A stretch of DNA of 59,033 bases from Actinomycetes bacterium (GTDB taxonomy: Bacteria > Actinomycetota > Acidimicrobiia > Acidimicrobiales > Bog-793). Positions 8,808 to 16,455 of this stretch are shown in pieces. The notes under the pieces were generated by a model. The model made no database searches, had not been told where the DNA came from, and saw nothing but the letters and a program-made list of their open reading frames with translations. The translations under genes were made by a program, and so were the position numbers. Each line of letters begins with the position of its first letter. Position 1 is the stretch's first letter. The stretch covers positions 1 through 59,033 of the forward strand of contig JAJZBI010000024.1 in NCBI GenBank assembly GCA_021798985.1, written 5' to 3'.

Positions 8808-11368
8808 GCGCCGAGCTCCTCGTCCATCCCATCGCGTCCCGCGCGCCGCGCCGCCGGCTCGTCCTCTTGCTCGTCGGCGTCCTCGTTGTCGGGAGCGCCA
8901 CCAGCTGCGGCGCCCGCCGCAGCGTCGGGCTCGGCGTCCTGGGCGACGTCGGACGGCTGGCGCTGGCGCCCTGGTGGCGGCACCGGCGCGACGGGGGGAA
9001 CTGAGCCGACGAGCGCCAGTGTTCCGAGGATCCCGAGGAACGAGCCGAGGCGGCCCGCCCAGTCGATCGTGGTGGTGCCGTAGTCCAAGACGACGTGGTG
9101 CTGGCTCGGGACGACCGCCATGAAATCGGGTGTCACCTCGTAGGGACCGGCAGCGCCGTGGGCCTGCCAGTTCGGGAAGTAGGGGATGGTGACCATCACG
9201 GGCACGCCCGTCCGCTTGACGTCGAAGGAGATCTGCTGGTCCCCCATGTGGACGTGGGAGACCGTCGTGGTGGGCACGCGGATCGCATCTTTGGTGGGCA
9301 CGGTGGTGCCCGGCGCGTACACGGGCCAGCCGAGCGGCCCGGAGTCGGCGATCTCGACGGGCCACTCGCTCTCGTTCTGGAACCAGGCGATCGACGTCGA
9401 CTTCCACTGCGTGCGGGAGAGGTGCTCGACGACCGGATCGAAGCGCAGCGGGGTCACCAGCGGGGCGTCTTTGATCTCATAGAGGACGAAATTGAAGCTG
9501 GAAGAGAGCGGCGGCTGGCTCGACCCCGAGGGGCGGTCGACCACGTCGGCGGTCTCGGGGCTCGAGCCCACCGCGACGAGGGCTGGGTCGGCGGCCGCCT
9601 GCTCCTCGACCGTTGGGGAGCTGGCGAGGAAGTACTTCACCCCTTCGAGCTGGAGATGGCGAATCCCGTCCGCCACGTTCAAGCTGAGATAGGGCAGGTT
9701 GGCGACGGGGTTGGAGGGATCGAGGGAGAGTTCGGCCTGGTCGAGGAAGTGGTAGTAGATCGCCGTCGAGGACTCGTAGTAGACGCCCTCCATCGGCTGG
9801 ATGCAACCGTTGGTCCACAGCGGGAAGGACATCGGCACGAGGGTCGAGCCGAAACCATTCGTGGTGTTCGGCGAGTACTCGTAGTCGAGCCGCCCGCACC
9901 CGTGCACCTTGGCGACCCGCTCGAGCATCGCGGTCAGCTGCTGGAACTCCCCCCAGTCCGGCTTTCTCTGGTAGCCGGTGTAGTTGAACTGGACCCACGA
10001 CGGCGTCTCGATGCGGTCCCCGACCGGCGTGTAGTAGCCGGGGAGCACGCCGCAGTAGGCGGCGGTGACGGCGAGGCTCGCGAGCCCGACGACGAGCGGC
10101 GCGACGGCGGCGGCCCAGTGGATGCGGGCGCTCGCGCCAAGGGCCACGCGTCCGAGCTCGCCGAGCGCATAGGCCGCGAGCAGGCAGGTGAGGAGCGACC
10201 AGAAGGGGAGCCAGCGGGCGTTGTAGACGAGGCCGTCCGGCAGGAGGCTGAAGGCACCGATGGAGAGCACGGCGGCGATCGCAAGCGCGATCGCGATGCG
10301 GCGGCGGAAGAACACGGCGAGCACGACGCCGACGGCGGCGAGCGCGCAGACCGCGTCGTCAGTCGGTCCGGGCAGGAAGTTGGCGACGATGCCCTGCACG
10401 CGCTGGTAGCCCATCGATGCCGAATAGCCGAGGTAGACACCGAAGGGCATCAGCCAGAACGAGGCGAGCAGGGCGCCGATGAAGCCCGTCGTCGCGAGCA
10501 CGAGGAGCGGCTGGGGGACCCGCGCCCGGAGGCGGAGGTGGAGGCGGCGAAGTGCCCCGAGGCCGTCGAGGGCCGTGTCGCCCAGCAATTGAGCCCGCGC
10601 CACCCTCGTGTGGCGGCGGGTCGAGACGAGGGCGATCAGGCACGCCGTGGTGCCGGCGAACAGCGCCGGGACGACATGGCTGAGCAGGGTGAGGGCGAAA
10701 AGCAGCGCGGCGAGCCAGCGCAGGCGGCCCGTGCGCAGCGCGTAGCAGAACACCCCGAGGAAGAAGAGCGCGAGGGCGAGGGCGAGGCTGAAGGAGAACT
10801 CGCCGGCCATCGTCGAGACGATGTCGCCACCGTCGATCGTGTAGGAGGTGTTGAAGAGGAAGGCCAGCATGGCGACGCTCATCAGCGCCGGGACCGGGCG
10901 CTCAAAGTCGGCGAGCTCGCCGAAGGTGTAGGCGGCGACCGGGGTGAGGACCGAGCCGATGACCGTGACGAGCTTGAAAGACACGGCGTAGGAGAAGAAC
11001 AGCGACAAGAACGCGACGAGGGTCGGCGGCAGGGGGAAGTAGAAGACGTAGAGGGGGAAGCCGCCGAACCACTGCGGGTCCCACCCCGACAGTTCGCCGT
11101 GGGTGATGAGGTGGTGGACGAAGTAGTTGACGGCGACCACGTGGGCCGCGTTGTCCCCGCCGACGTCCATCGTCTGCGCGAAGAGCAGGTCCGGACGCAG
11201 CTCGCCGATCACGAACGCCGTGATGCCGGCCACGACGACGAAGGTCGAAAAGCCGCCACTCGCGACCCAGCGCCCGAGTAGCCGCAGCGATCGCCCGACC
11301 AGGGCCATCACGGCGTTGACAGGCCCGATGGTGTCGGCGCCTGACCCGCGTCGGGGGAGGGTCAGCAC
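8804..11368 (-). CDS. Large polytopic membrane protein, PTPS-related/GT-C-like
   Basis: About 854 residues with 10-12 hydrophobic helices in the first 470 residues, then a soluble, presumably extracytoplasmic domain and a last helix near residue 800, ending in an acidic low-complexity tail. The layout matches the actinobacterial 6-pyruvoyl-tetrahydropterin-synthase-related membrane proteins, which look like GT-C glycosyltransferases: GDNAAHVVAVNYFVHHL in the first outer loop, WFGGFPLYVFYFPLPP after it. I prefer the GTG at 11368 because TAGGAT stands eight bases before it (leaderless type). An in-frame GTG at 11470 would nearly touch tRNA-Val. It is coupled to the downstream glycosyltransferase, so a lipid-linked sugar is the likely shared substrate. 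Confidence 0.8.
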   Translation of the reverse strand: MLTLPRRGSGADTIGPVNAVMALVGRSLRLLGRWVASGGFSTFVVVAGITAFVIGELRPDLLFAQTMDVGGDNAAHVVAVNYFVHHLITHGELSGWDPQWFGGFPLYVFYFPLPPTLVAFLSLFFSYAVSFKLVTVIGSVLTPVAAYTFGELADFERPVPALMSVAMLAFLFNTSYTIDGGDIVSTMAGEFSFSLALALALFFLGVFCYALRTGRLRWLAALLFALTLLSHVVPALFAGTTACLIALVSTRRHTRVARAQLLGDTALDGLGALRRLHLRLRARVPQPLLVLATTGFIGALLASFWLMPFGVYLGYSASMGYQRVQGIVANFLPGPTDDAVCALAAVGVVLAVFFRRRIAIALAIAAVLSIGAFSLLPDGLVYNARWLPFWSLLTCLLAAYALGELGRVALGASARIHWAAAVAPLVVGLASLAVTAAYCGVLPGYYTPVGDRIETPSWVQFNYTGYQRKPDWGEFQQLTAMLERVAKVHGCGRLDYEYSPNTTNGFGSTLVPMSFPLWTNGCIQPMEGVYYESSTAIYYHFLDQAELSLDPSNPVANLPYLSLNVADGIRHLQLEGVKYFLASSPTVEEQAAADPALVAVGSSPETADVVDRPSGSSQPPLSSSFNFVLYEIKDAPLVTPLRFDPVVEHLSRTQWKSTSIAWFQNESEWPVEIADSGPLGWPVYAPGTTVPTKDAIRVPTTTVSHVHMGDQQISFDVKRTGVPVMVTIPYFPNWQAHGAAGPYEVTPDFMAVVPSQHHVVLDYGTTTIDWAGRLGSFLGILGTLALVGSVPPVAPVPPPGRQRQPSDVAQDAEPDAAAGAAAGGAPDNEDADEQEDEPAARRAGRDGMDEELGA

Positions 11369-11472
11369 GGCCGGCATCCTAGGACAGGGCCCTGCCAGCA
11401 CTGGCCGCGCCACCTGCACCGGAGCGGCTTGGCCCCCTCGGCGACGGCACCTGCTAGCCTCAGGGGTCACAC

Positions 11473-11545
11473 GGGCCGTTGGCGCAGCTGGTAGCGCACT
11501 TGCATGACGCGCAAGGGGTCAGAGGTTCGAGTCCTCTACGGCCCA
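11473..11545 (+). tRNA. tRNA-Val (anticodon GAC)
   Basis: A full cloverleaf of 73 bases: acceptor GGGCCGT/ACGGCCC, D-stem GCGC/GCGC, anticodon stem CTTGC/GCAAG with loop ATGACGC giving anticodon GAC at 11506-11508, T-arm AGAGG-TTCGAGT-CCTCT and discriminator A. Only CC of the CCA tail follows. The gene is intact and serves as the attachment site of the element to its right, which supplies the copy from the anticodon loop onward. Confidence 0.96.
11504..11534 (+). repeat. attL core (31-bp direct repeat, left copy)
   Basis: Covers the anticodon loop, variable region and most of the T-arm of tRNA-Val. It is identical to 16545-16575. Here the repeat continues into a correct acceptor stem, so the tRNA remains functional after integration. 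Confidence 0.88.
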
Positions 11546-11588
11546 CCCGTTGACCAGGGAAGATGTCCGACTAGTCGCACGGAGGCTG

Positions 11589-11626
11589 TCGGTAGCAGGC
11601 TCCCAGTGCTACCGAACTGCTACCGA
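11589..11626. promoter_or_regulatory. Cluster of TGCTACCGA repeats, candidate integrase arm-type sites
   Basis: TGCTACCGA occurs at 11607-11615 and 11618-11626, with an inverted copy (TCGGTAGCA) at 11589-11597. A fourth copy lies near the other end at 16419-16427. Repeats close to both att cores but distinct from them are what the arm-binding domain of a tyrosine integrase would use. Confidence 0.5.
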
Positions 11627-11642
11627 GCCCTTCGGAGGACGG

Positions 11643-11954
11643 TTGGAGCTGATCGAGGCGCAGGCTCGCCAGGCGATCGAGCAGCTACGGGCGCAAGGTT
11701 GGGCGGTAGGACCGCCCGCAGCGTGCGAGGAGTGGCGCCGGGCCGTTCGGGCCGAGGCGCGCCGAGCCGGGCTCAAGATCCGAACCGGGAAGGCCCGGGG
11801 CAACAGCGACGACGCTGACGGGCAGGTGCACCCGTGGGCGGCGACCGTGGAGGGTCACAACGCGGCGCGCGAGCGCTTCGGAGGGATGGACCTCGCGACG
11901 CTCGGGACTGTGCTCGTCACAGCGGACGCCGGACGGCGAACAGGGGGGAGATAG
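11643..11954 (+). CDS. Small element-encoded protein of unknown function
   Basis: Not recognised. The frame is open from just after the tRNA, but the TTG at 11643 has GGAGG four bases upstream and begins a helical segment (LELIEAQARQAIEQLRAQGW), so I take it as the start (103 residues). The protein is charged, rich in Ala, Arg and Glu, with no membrane segment. Its TAG stop abuts the ATG of the next gene, so the two form an operon at the left end of the element. Confidence 0.5.
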   Translation: MELIEAQARQAIEQLRAQGWAVGPPAACEEWRRAVRAEARRAGLKIRTGKARGNSDDADGQVHPWAATVEGHNAARERFGGMDLATLGTVLVTADAGRRTGGR

Positions 11955-12158
11955 ATGGCTGACTCCACAGTCACCTTGTCCATGAGTCGGGAGGCGGCGG
12001 CGCAGCTCGACCGCCTGCTTCAGATCATGGAGCGCGCGAGCGCTAATCCGTCGAGTGAGCCCGTCACCATGGAGCTGCTCTATTCGGCCGGGTTTACGAC
12101 CGGTGCTCTTGGCGAGGCACATCGCGCGATCCGCGAGGCCCTCGCCGCGGGACGCTAG
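11955..12158 (+). CDS. Small helical protein of unknown function
   Basis: A 67-residue acidic/neutral protein starting at an ATG directly after the preceding stop; the GGGGGGAG of the upstream gene acts as ribosome binding site. MADSTVTLSMSREAAAQLDR looks like a strand-helix of a small dimeric DNA-binding or antitoxin-like protein, but there is no clear RHH signature. The stop overlaps the convergent integrase stop by four bases. Confidence 0.55.
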   Translation: MADSTVTLSMSREAAAQLDRLLQIMERASANPSSEPVTMELLYSAGFTTGALGEAHRAIREALAAGR

Positions 12159-13408
12159 ACGTTCGCTGAGTCGATCAGGGCGGCGACCTGATCGGCCGCA
12201 GCCTGGTCGACGGCCGCAGTGACGTGGCTGTAGGTGTCGGCCGTGATCCGGATGGAAGCGTGGCCGAGGCGCTTGCTCATCACCGCCAGGGGCACGCCCG
12301 ACTCGAGGCCGTGGGTGGCGTGCCCATGGCGCAGGGCGTGAAGGCGGACCGGAGGTAGACCCGCGCCCCGGGCCCGCGCGGTCAGGGTCCGCGTGAGGTA
12401 GCCCGGGTGAAGGGCGCGCCCCAGTTCGTCCACAAAGACAAGATCGGTCGTGCCCTGCCAAAGCTCGCCAGCCCGGAGGCGCTCCTCGAGCTGGGCCTTG
12501 CGGTGCTGGCGAAGCGTCGCCACGCTCCCGGCGTCGAGGCCGATCACCCGGGCGCCTGCGTGAGTCTTTGGCCCGCTCTCGACGACCTCCCACCCGACGA
12601 CGACCCGGGTCGTTGACACCTTGAGCGCTCCACTATCGAGGTCGATATCGCTCCAGCGCAGGCCAGCCAGCTCACCACGGCGTAGGCCGGTACAGGCCGC
12701 GAGTCGCCACAACGGATAGAGGCGGTCGCCGCGCTGGGAGTCGAGAAAGGCTCGCGTCTGCTCGGGCGTCCACACAACCGGCGCGGGCGCCTTGGCGGTG
12801 CCACGCGCCGCTCGTACCGCCCGGTTGTCAGCCGGGTTGCGGGCGATCAGCTCGAGGTCGAGCGCAGCGGAGAGGATCTTGTGCAACGTCGTCCCTGCCA
12901 GCTCGACTGTCCGGGCGCCCGTACCCGAACCCTTGAGGCCGGTCAACCACACCACGATCCGCGCCGGGCTGAGGTCGCGCAACTTCACCGAGCCGAGGTG
13001 GGGGAGGACGTAGTTCGTCGTCGTGCGGAGGTAGAGGTCCCGCGTCGTCGGGCGCAATTCGCTCGACTCGATGGCCGGCCGCCAGTGCTTCTCGATGAAG
13101 TCCCGCACCGTGAGAGCGGTAGCCGGTGCGAACGTTCCCTCGTCTACGGTGCCCAGCATCGCCGTGAGCGCCTTGTTCGCCTCGCCCTTGTTCCGGTAGC
13201 CGGAGTGCCAGACGCGGCGCCGCTGGAGCGTCGGAGGGGCCAGGGGCGCTCCGCAGCGCTCGCAAACCATGTCGCCGGCGCGCTCGGTGAATACCGAGCC
13301 GGTGCACTTTGATGTGGGGCACTTCCGCCACGGCTGCTCGCCGAGGTCAAGCACGACGCTGATCGACTTCCCGCGCACCCGGACGCTTCCTCGCTTACGG
13401 CTTGCCAT
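12155..13408 (-). CDS. int: Tyrosine site-specific integrase
   Basis: The recombinase that presumably integrates and excises this element. 417 residues. After an N-terminal region with two Cys pairs (CPTSKC, then CERC about 20 residues later, a possible zinc ribbon) come an arm/AP2-like part, a SAM-like core-binding domain (FIEKHWRPAIESSELRPTTR), and the catalytic domain: Arg in TGLRRGEL, HxxR in LHALRHGHATH, LGHASIRITADTYSH with the nucleophile Tyr. All catalytic residues are present, so it should be active. The ATG has GGGGGACGGAG upstream. Its start overlaps the end of the HTH gene at 13395. Confidence 0.93.
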   Translation of the reverse strand: MASRKRGSVRVRGKSISVVLDLGEQPWRKCPTSKCTGSVFTERAGDMVCERCGAPLAPPTLQRRRVWHSGYRNKGEANKALTAMLGTVDEGTFAPATALTVRDFIEKHWRPAIESSELRPTTRDLYLRTTTNYVLPHLGSVKLRDLSPARIVVWLTGLKGSGTGARTVELAGTTLHKILSAALDLELIARNPADNRAVRAARGTAKAPAPVVWTPEQTRAFLDSQRGDRLYPLWRLAACTGLRRGELAGLRWSDIDLDSGALKVSTTRVVVGWEVVESGPKTHAGARVIGLDAGSVATLRQHRKAQLEERLRAGELWQGTTDLVFVDELGRALHPGYLTRTLTARARGAGLPPVRLHALRHGHATHGLESGVPLAVMSKRLGHASIRITADTYSHVTAAVDQAAADQVAALIDSANV

Positions 13409-13868
13409 CTCCGTCCCCCTTTCTTTCGCGACGCGGTGCATCGGCCGCCCGCAGCTTCTTGGCTCTCTCGATGTGTTTCAGTGCGGCGGCGTCCGTGAGG
13501 CCGAAGGCTTCGGCGACCGCCTTTGTCGTGGGCTGGCGGAAGTGCTGCGCCTCCTCGTAGACCTCGAGCACCTGCGCGTAGTGCTCGCGCCCCCAGCGCC
13601 GCCCGTTCCCTTGCCCGGTGGCCTTGACGAGCTCCAACATGCGCGGTGCCATCTCGCCCTGATCTCGCCAATATCGCTCGCGGTTCGCGTGGAACTCCTC
13701 GTCTAGTACGGGCCCCGGCGTTGATGTCGTCGAGCGATCGACGTAGCGCCCGGTGGACTCATCGAACTCGATGCAGGTCTTGACAACCGGGAGGGGGGCG
13801 CTGAGTCGTGGCAGTGGCCTCTGCGCTTCTTGAGCGAAGAGTCGAGCGTCGGCGAGTGCCTGCGTCAC
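13395..13868 (-). CDS. HTH protein of actinobacterial integrative elements
   Basis: The C-terminal half (RWGREHYAQVLEVYEEAQHF, then TTKAVAEAFGLTDAAALKH and a basic tail) matches the short helix-turn-helix protein often found beside integrases in actinobacterial elements, where it is thought to bind DNA near the att or replication region. The N-terminal start is uncertain: GTG at 13868 is the best in-frame codon but lacks a clear ribosome binding site, and residues before about 30 may be non-native, being the frameshifted tail of the recombinase upstream. It overlaps the integrase start by 14 bases. Confidence 0.6.
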   Translation of the reverse strand: MTQALADARLFAQEAQRPLPRLSAPLPVVKTCIEFDESTGRYVDRSTTSTPGPVLDEEFHANRERYWRDQGEMAPRMLELVKATGQGNGRRWGREHYAQVLEVYEEAQHFRQPTTKAVAEAFGLTDAAALKHIERAKKLRAADAPRRERKGDGDGKP

Positions 13869-13906
13869 CAGACGTTGAACCGGAAGGCGACGAAGGAGAT
13901 CGCTCG

Positions 13907-14668
13907 TTAGGACGCGCGGCCTCTCCCGATGAGCCCGTAGGCAAAGGAGTGCCGGAGCGCGTGGCCCGATTCCTTCACCCCCGCTCGCTTCATCGCCCTG
14001 CTCACCTGCACGACGACCGTGTGCGGCTTCACGCCGTCCTCCTCGTTCCACACAGAGTGCAAACGGGACTGGATGAGGCGCCCGGACCGCGGGCCGCGCT
14101 CCTCGGCCACGTACTCGCGAATGACCTCGGCCGTCTCTTCGGTGAGCGGGATCACGCGCTCGTGGCCGCCCTTGCCCTTCACGAACAGCGTGCGGTCCTG
14201 GAAGTCGACGTCGCCGATCTCTAAGCCCGCGACCTCGAGCGCCCGCAGGCCCTCGCGCACCATCAGCGAGATCATCAGTCGCTCGCGGGCGTCCTTCGCG
14301 TGTGCGAGGACCGCCCCCACCTGCTGATCTCGCAGCCCTCGCGGCACCGAGCGCGGCTTGCGCGGCATTTGAATGCCCGTGAAGGGATTGCCGGCCGTCA
14401 AGCCTTCGAGGGTCGCCCAGGTGAAAAACAAGCGCACCGAGGTCGCCCGCATCCGGTAGCTCGCCACGCTGACGGTCGGCGCCGTCTCGGTCATCCACGC
14501 AAGGATCTCATCGCGAGTGATGCTGCGCACCGTGCGATCAGGCCCCACGAACGTCACGAAGTACCGCAGCCCGTCCCGGAGCCATTTCGCAGTGCTCTCG
14601 GCGATCTCGTGTCGCATCAGTCGCTCGTCCACAAAGCGCCGCGCCGCCTCACCGACATGCTCGGCCAT
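13907..14668 (-). CDS. Truncated XerC/D-like tyrosine recombinase
   Basis: A second recombinase of 253 residues. It has the SAM-like N-terminal domain and the first catalytic elements: Arg in REGLRALEVAGL, Lys in VKGKGGHERVIPL, HxxR in HALRHSFAYG. Translation then ends at GLIGRGRAS, before the second His and the Tyr nucleophile, roughly 40 residues short of the family norm. A weakly related remainder (PVQRLVTQALADAR) can be read in another frame downstream, suggesting a frameshift. It may be inactive, or act as a DNA-binding accessory. The start is coupled to the previous gene (TGATG). Confidence 0.75.
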   Translation of the reverse strand: MAEHVGEAARRFVDERLMRHEIAESTAKWLRDGLRYFVTFVGPDRTVRSITRDEILAWMTETAPTVSVASYRMRATSVRLFFTWATLEGLTAGNPFTGIQMPRKPRSVPRGLRDQQVGAVLAHAKDARERLMISLMVREGLRALEVAGLEIGDVDFQDRTLFVKGKGGHERVIPLTEETAEVIREYVAEERGPRSGRLIQSRLHSVWNEEDGVKPHTVVVQVSRAMKRAGVKESGHALRHSFAYGLIGRGRAS

Positions 14669-15006
14669 CACGAGCGCTCCAGGTGCCGCAAGATTGCCGC
14701 GGAGTCGGGGATGCCTGCGAGCTGCTCGTCACTGAACGCGCCGTCGCCGGTGATCGCGGAAACGCACTTTTCGAGCCGAACGAGTAGCGCCGCCACCTCG
14801 TCGGTGTGGGTTTCCCGCATGAGCTGGTCGAACTCCTCGTCGCCCTCGACCTGGAGCGGCCCGTTGATCTGCGCGAAGGCGAACGCGAGCGGGCTGACGA
14901 GCGCCTCGACGGCATCGACGGCCTCGATCAGCGCTGGCATGAAGAACTCGACGTGATGGCGGAGCGATTCGGGCGTCGTGGCGGGCAGGTTCGTAGAATC
15001 GGACAT
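14668..15006 (-). CDS. Element protein of unknown function
   Basis: 112 residues, acidic and alpha-helical, no recognised domain. The ATG has AAGGAGG at ideal spacing. It is the first gene of the leftward operon that runs on to the recombinases and the integrase, and is expressed from the operator region at 15070-15110. A TGATG overlap couples it to the next gene. Confidence 0.6.
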   Translation of the reverse strand: MSDSTNLPATTPESLRHHVEFFMPALIEAVDAVEALVSPLAFAFAQINGPLQVEGDEEFDQLMRETHTDEVAALLVRLEKCVSAITGDGAFSDEQLAGIPDSAAILRHLERS

Positions 15007-15069
15007 GTCAGGTGCCTCCTTGGGTGGCTGACCAGTCCCCGGGCCGTTCCAGCGGCGCCGGGGACACTC

Positions 15070-15117
15070 TTAACTGTGTTAATCCTCTCGCCGTGGCTTA
15101 ACTCTGTCAAGTAGAGT
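15070..15117. promoter_or_regulatory. Divergent promoter/operator region of the element
   Basis: Two similar sites lie 28 bases apart: TTAACTGTGTTAA (15070-15082, perfect TTAAC-N3-GTTAA palindrome) and TTAACTCTGTCAA (15098-15110, one mismatch). Read leftwards, the second contains TTGACA, a consensus -35 for the operon starting at 15006. Read rightwards, TAGAGT (15112-15117) ends six bases before the GTG at 15124. A repressor binding here could switch both directions, as in phage immunity regions. Confidence 0.6.
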
Positions 15118-15123
15118 GTGGCC

Positions 15124-15300
15124 GTGGACCTAGTAGGGCTGACCGAGATCGCCGCCATGCTTGGCGTGAGCCGGGCGCGCGCACACCAGCTCGCTGAGTC
15201 TGATGGGTTCCCCGTCCCGGTAAGCGAGATTGCCGCCGGCCGGATCTGGCGACGCGAGGATGTCGAGCGCTGGGCGCGAGAGACAGGGAGGCTCGAGTGA
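15124..15300 (+). CDS. Excisionase/MerR-like small HTH DNA-binding protein
   Basis: 58 residues folding as a single winged helix-turn-helix: VGLTEIAAMLGVSRARAHQL, then GFPVPVSEIAAGRIWRREDV and the terminal helix VERWARETGRL. This is the AlpA/excisionase pattern. In an integrative element such a protein either acts as recombination directionality factor or represses the operator just upstream. I choose GTG 15124 over GTG 15118 because TAGAGT stands at the leaderless distance from it. No Shine-Dalgarno sequence is visible. Confidence 0.75.
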   Translation: MDLVGLTEIAAMLGVSRARAHQLAESDGFPVPVSEIAAGRIWRREDVERWARETGRLE

Positions 15301-15334
15301 GGCCCGAACCCTGGCGGGCGCCCTCATCTCCCCT

Positions 15335-15340
15335 TACGCT
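15335..15340 (+). promoter_or_regulatory. Probable -10 element, leaderless SHOCT gene
   Basis: TACGCT (TANNNT) ends six bases before the ATG at 15347, the same geometry as the neighbouring genes at 15124 and 17850. There is no ribosome binding site between it and the ATG. Confidence 0.4.
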
Positions 15341-15346
15341 GGGAAG

Positions 15347-15850
15347 ATGCCTCTAAAGGCAAAGGACGCGGGCGGGGCTGGCTGCATCGGGTGTCTGTTC
15401 GGCGGCCCGCTCATGGGAATCGCGTTCGTGTTTCTGTACGTCTTCCTCTATGTTGCGCTCCCCCTCGCGCTGCTCGCAGGGGGCGTCATGGTTGTCGTTG
15501 GAGCGTTTGCGACGGTAGGGGTAGCGGGCGCATCGTGCCTTCTGGTGGACCTTGGGCTCCGGGTGTTTCCGTCGTATCGGGCACGACGCGTTCGCAAGGG
15601 GCCGGTGACTTGGCCGAAGCGAGCTCTCGCAGAGATGTTCCGATCCTTTGGGAGCACGTGGGACAAGCAGAAGGCCCTGCGCCCCGCCCAGCGGCGCAGC
15701 CGCGCTGAGGGGGCTGCGCTGGCGACAGTCGAGGCCCCGCTCGCCACGCCGTCGCTTGTCGGGGAACTCGAGAGACTGGAACAGCTCCACAGTTCCGGTG
15801 CACTGAGCGACGAGGAGTACGCATCTGCGAAGGGGAAGCTCTTGGGCTAG
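15347..15850 (+). CDS. SHOCT-domain membrane protein
   Basis: 167 residues. A Gly/Cys-rich start is followed by two adjacent transmembrane helices at about residues 18-65 (GIAFVFLYVFLYVALPLALL and VVVGAFATVGVAGASCLLV). A basic cytoplasmic stretch follows, and the C-terminus LERLEQLHSSGALSDEEYAS ending AKGKLLG is the SHOCT motif, a short helical hairpin thought to mediate oligomerisation or peptide binding. SHOCT proteins are common cargo on prophages and islands. Function unknown. Confidence 0.75.
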   Translation: MPLKAKDAGGAGCIGCLFGGPLMGIAFVFLYVFLYVALPLALLAGGVMVVVGAFATVGVAGASCLLVDLGLRVFPSYRARRVRKGPVTWPKRALAEMFRSFGSTWDKQKALRPAQRRSRAEGAALATVEAPLATPSLVGELERLEQLHSSGALSDEEYASAKGKLLG

Positions 15851-15897
15851 GTACCTCCCCGGTGCGCCGTCGCACGGCAGAGGTGCCCAGCCCGGCA

Positions 15898-16386
15898 CTA
15901 GTAGGAGGGGATCTGTGAACGCAGAGTCCAGTCGCTGTCCTTCCAGCGCCCCGGCCAGTCCGTTCGTGTAAGGCAGTCCAGGCACCTCGGAACAGGCTTT
16001 CCTTCGTCGGGTCCCCCCGCTTCGCGCCAGGCGATCACCGGCTGAGAGGGCACTATGGTCCAGCCCTCGCGGCTCTTGTTCAGCTTCGACCTGTTACAGA
16101 CGGGATCACCGTCGAGGAGCGCGTGAGCCACGCGATCGGTGCTCCCAATGAACTGACCTCGTTCGTCGTAGACGTTCGGCCGCTCCCAGCCGACGATGTA
16201 AGAAGTCGCCGGCTCCCAGCCAAGCTCGACGCCACCCTGCACCGTCAGCGAGCGCTTGTCCTCGGAAACCTCAGTCAGCGTGACGTCGGTACCGTCGCTC
16301 AGATGGATCGTCTCGCCGATCCCGACGGCCGCAGCGAGTGGCTCGTCCAGGCGGAGAATGACGGTTGCTGTTCCGATGCGTGCCAC
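15898..16386 (-). CDS. Element cargo protein of unknown function
   Basis: 162 residues starting at a GTG with AAAGGGAG upstream. The first 80 residues are beta-rich (ATVILRLDEPLAAAVGIGET). The C-terminal half has a Cys pair CLDC and another Cys at GDPVCNRSK, which could bind a metal; the segment GKPVPRCLDCLTRTDWPGRW resembles a broken zinc-binding motif. It is a single gene at the right end of the element, convergent with the SHOCT gene. I recognise no family. Confidence 0.6.
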   Translation of the reverse strand: MARIGTATVILRLDEPLAAAVGIGETIHLSDGTDVTLTEVSEDKRSLTVQGGVELGWEPATSYIVGWERPNVYDERGQFIGSTDRVAHALLDGDPVCNRSKLNKSREGWTIVPSQPVIAWREAGGPDEGKPVPRCLDCLTRTDWPGRWKDSDWTLRSQIPSY

Positions 16387-16418
16387 GGTCTAACTCCCTT
16401 TCCCGTTGCCCCCGAACC

Positions 16419-16427
16419 TGCTACCGA
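16419..16427 (+). promoter_or_regulatory. Right-side TGCTACCGA repeat (candidate arm-type site)
   Basis: A single copy of the nine-base repeat found three times at the left end, here about 120 bases inside the right att core and flanked by CC and AC as at 11607. Confidence 0.4.
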
Positions 16428-16455
16428 ACCGCGTGTAACCATCCGTCACGGACGA

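Noticed and set aside
9095-11281. 728-codon plus-strand open frame antisense to the membrane protein
   Set aside because: Strongly biased to Arg, Glu, Gly and Asp with no hydrophobic core; the opposite frame has clear membrane helices and conserved motifs. A mirror of GC-skewed codons.
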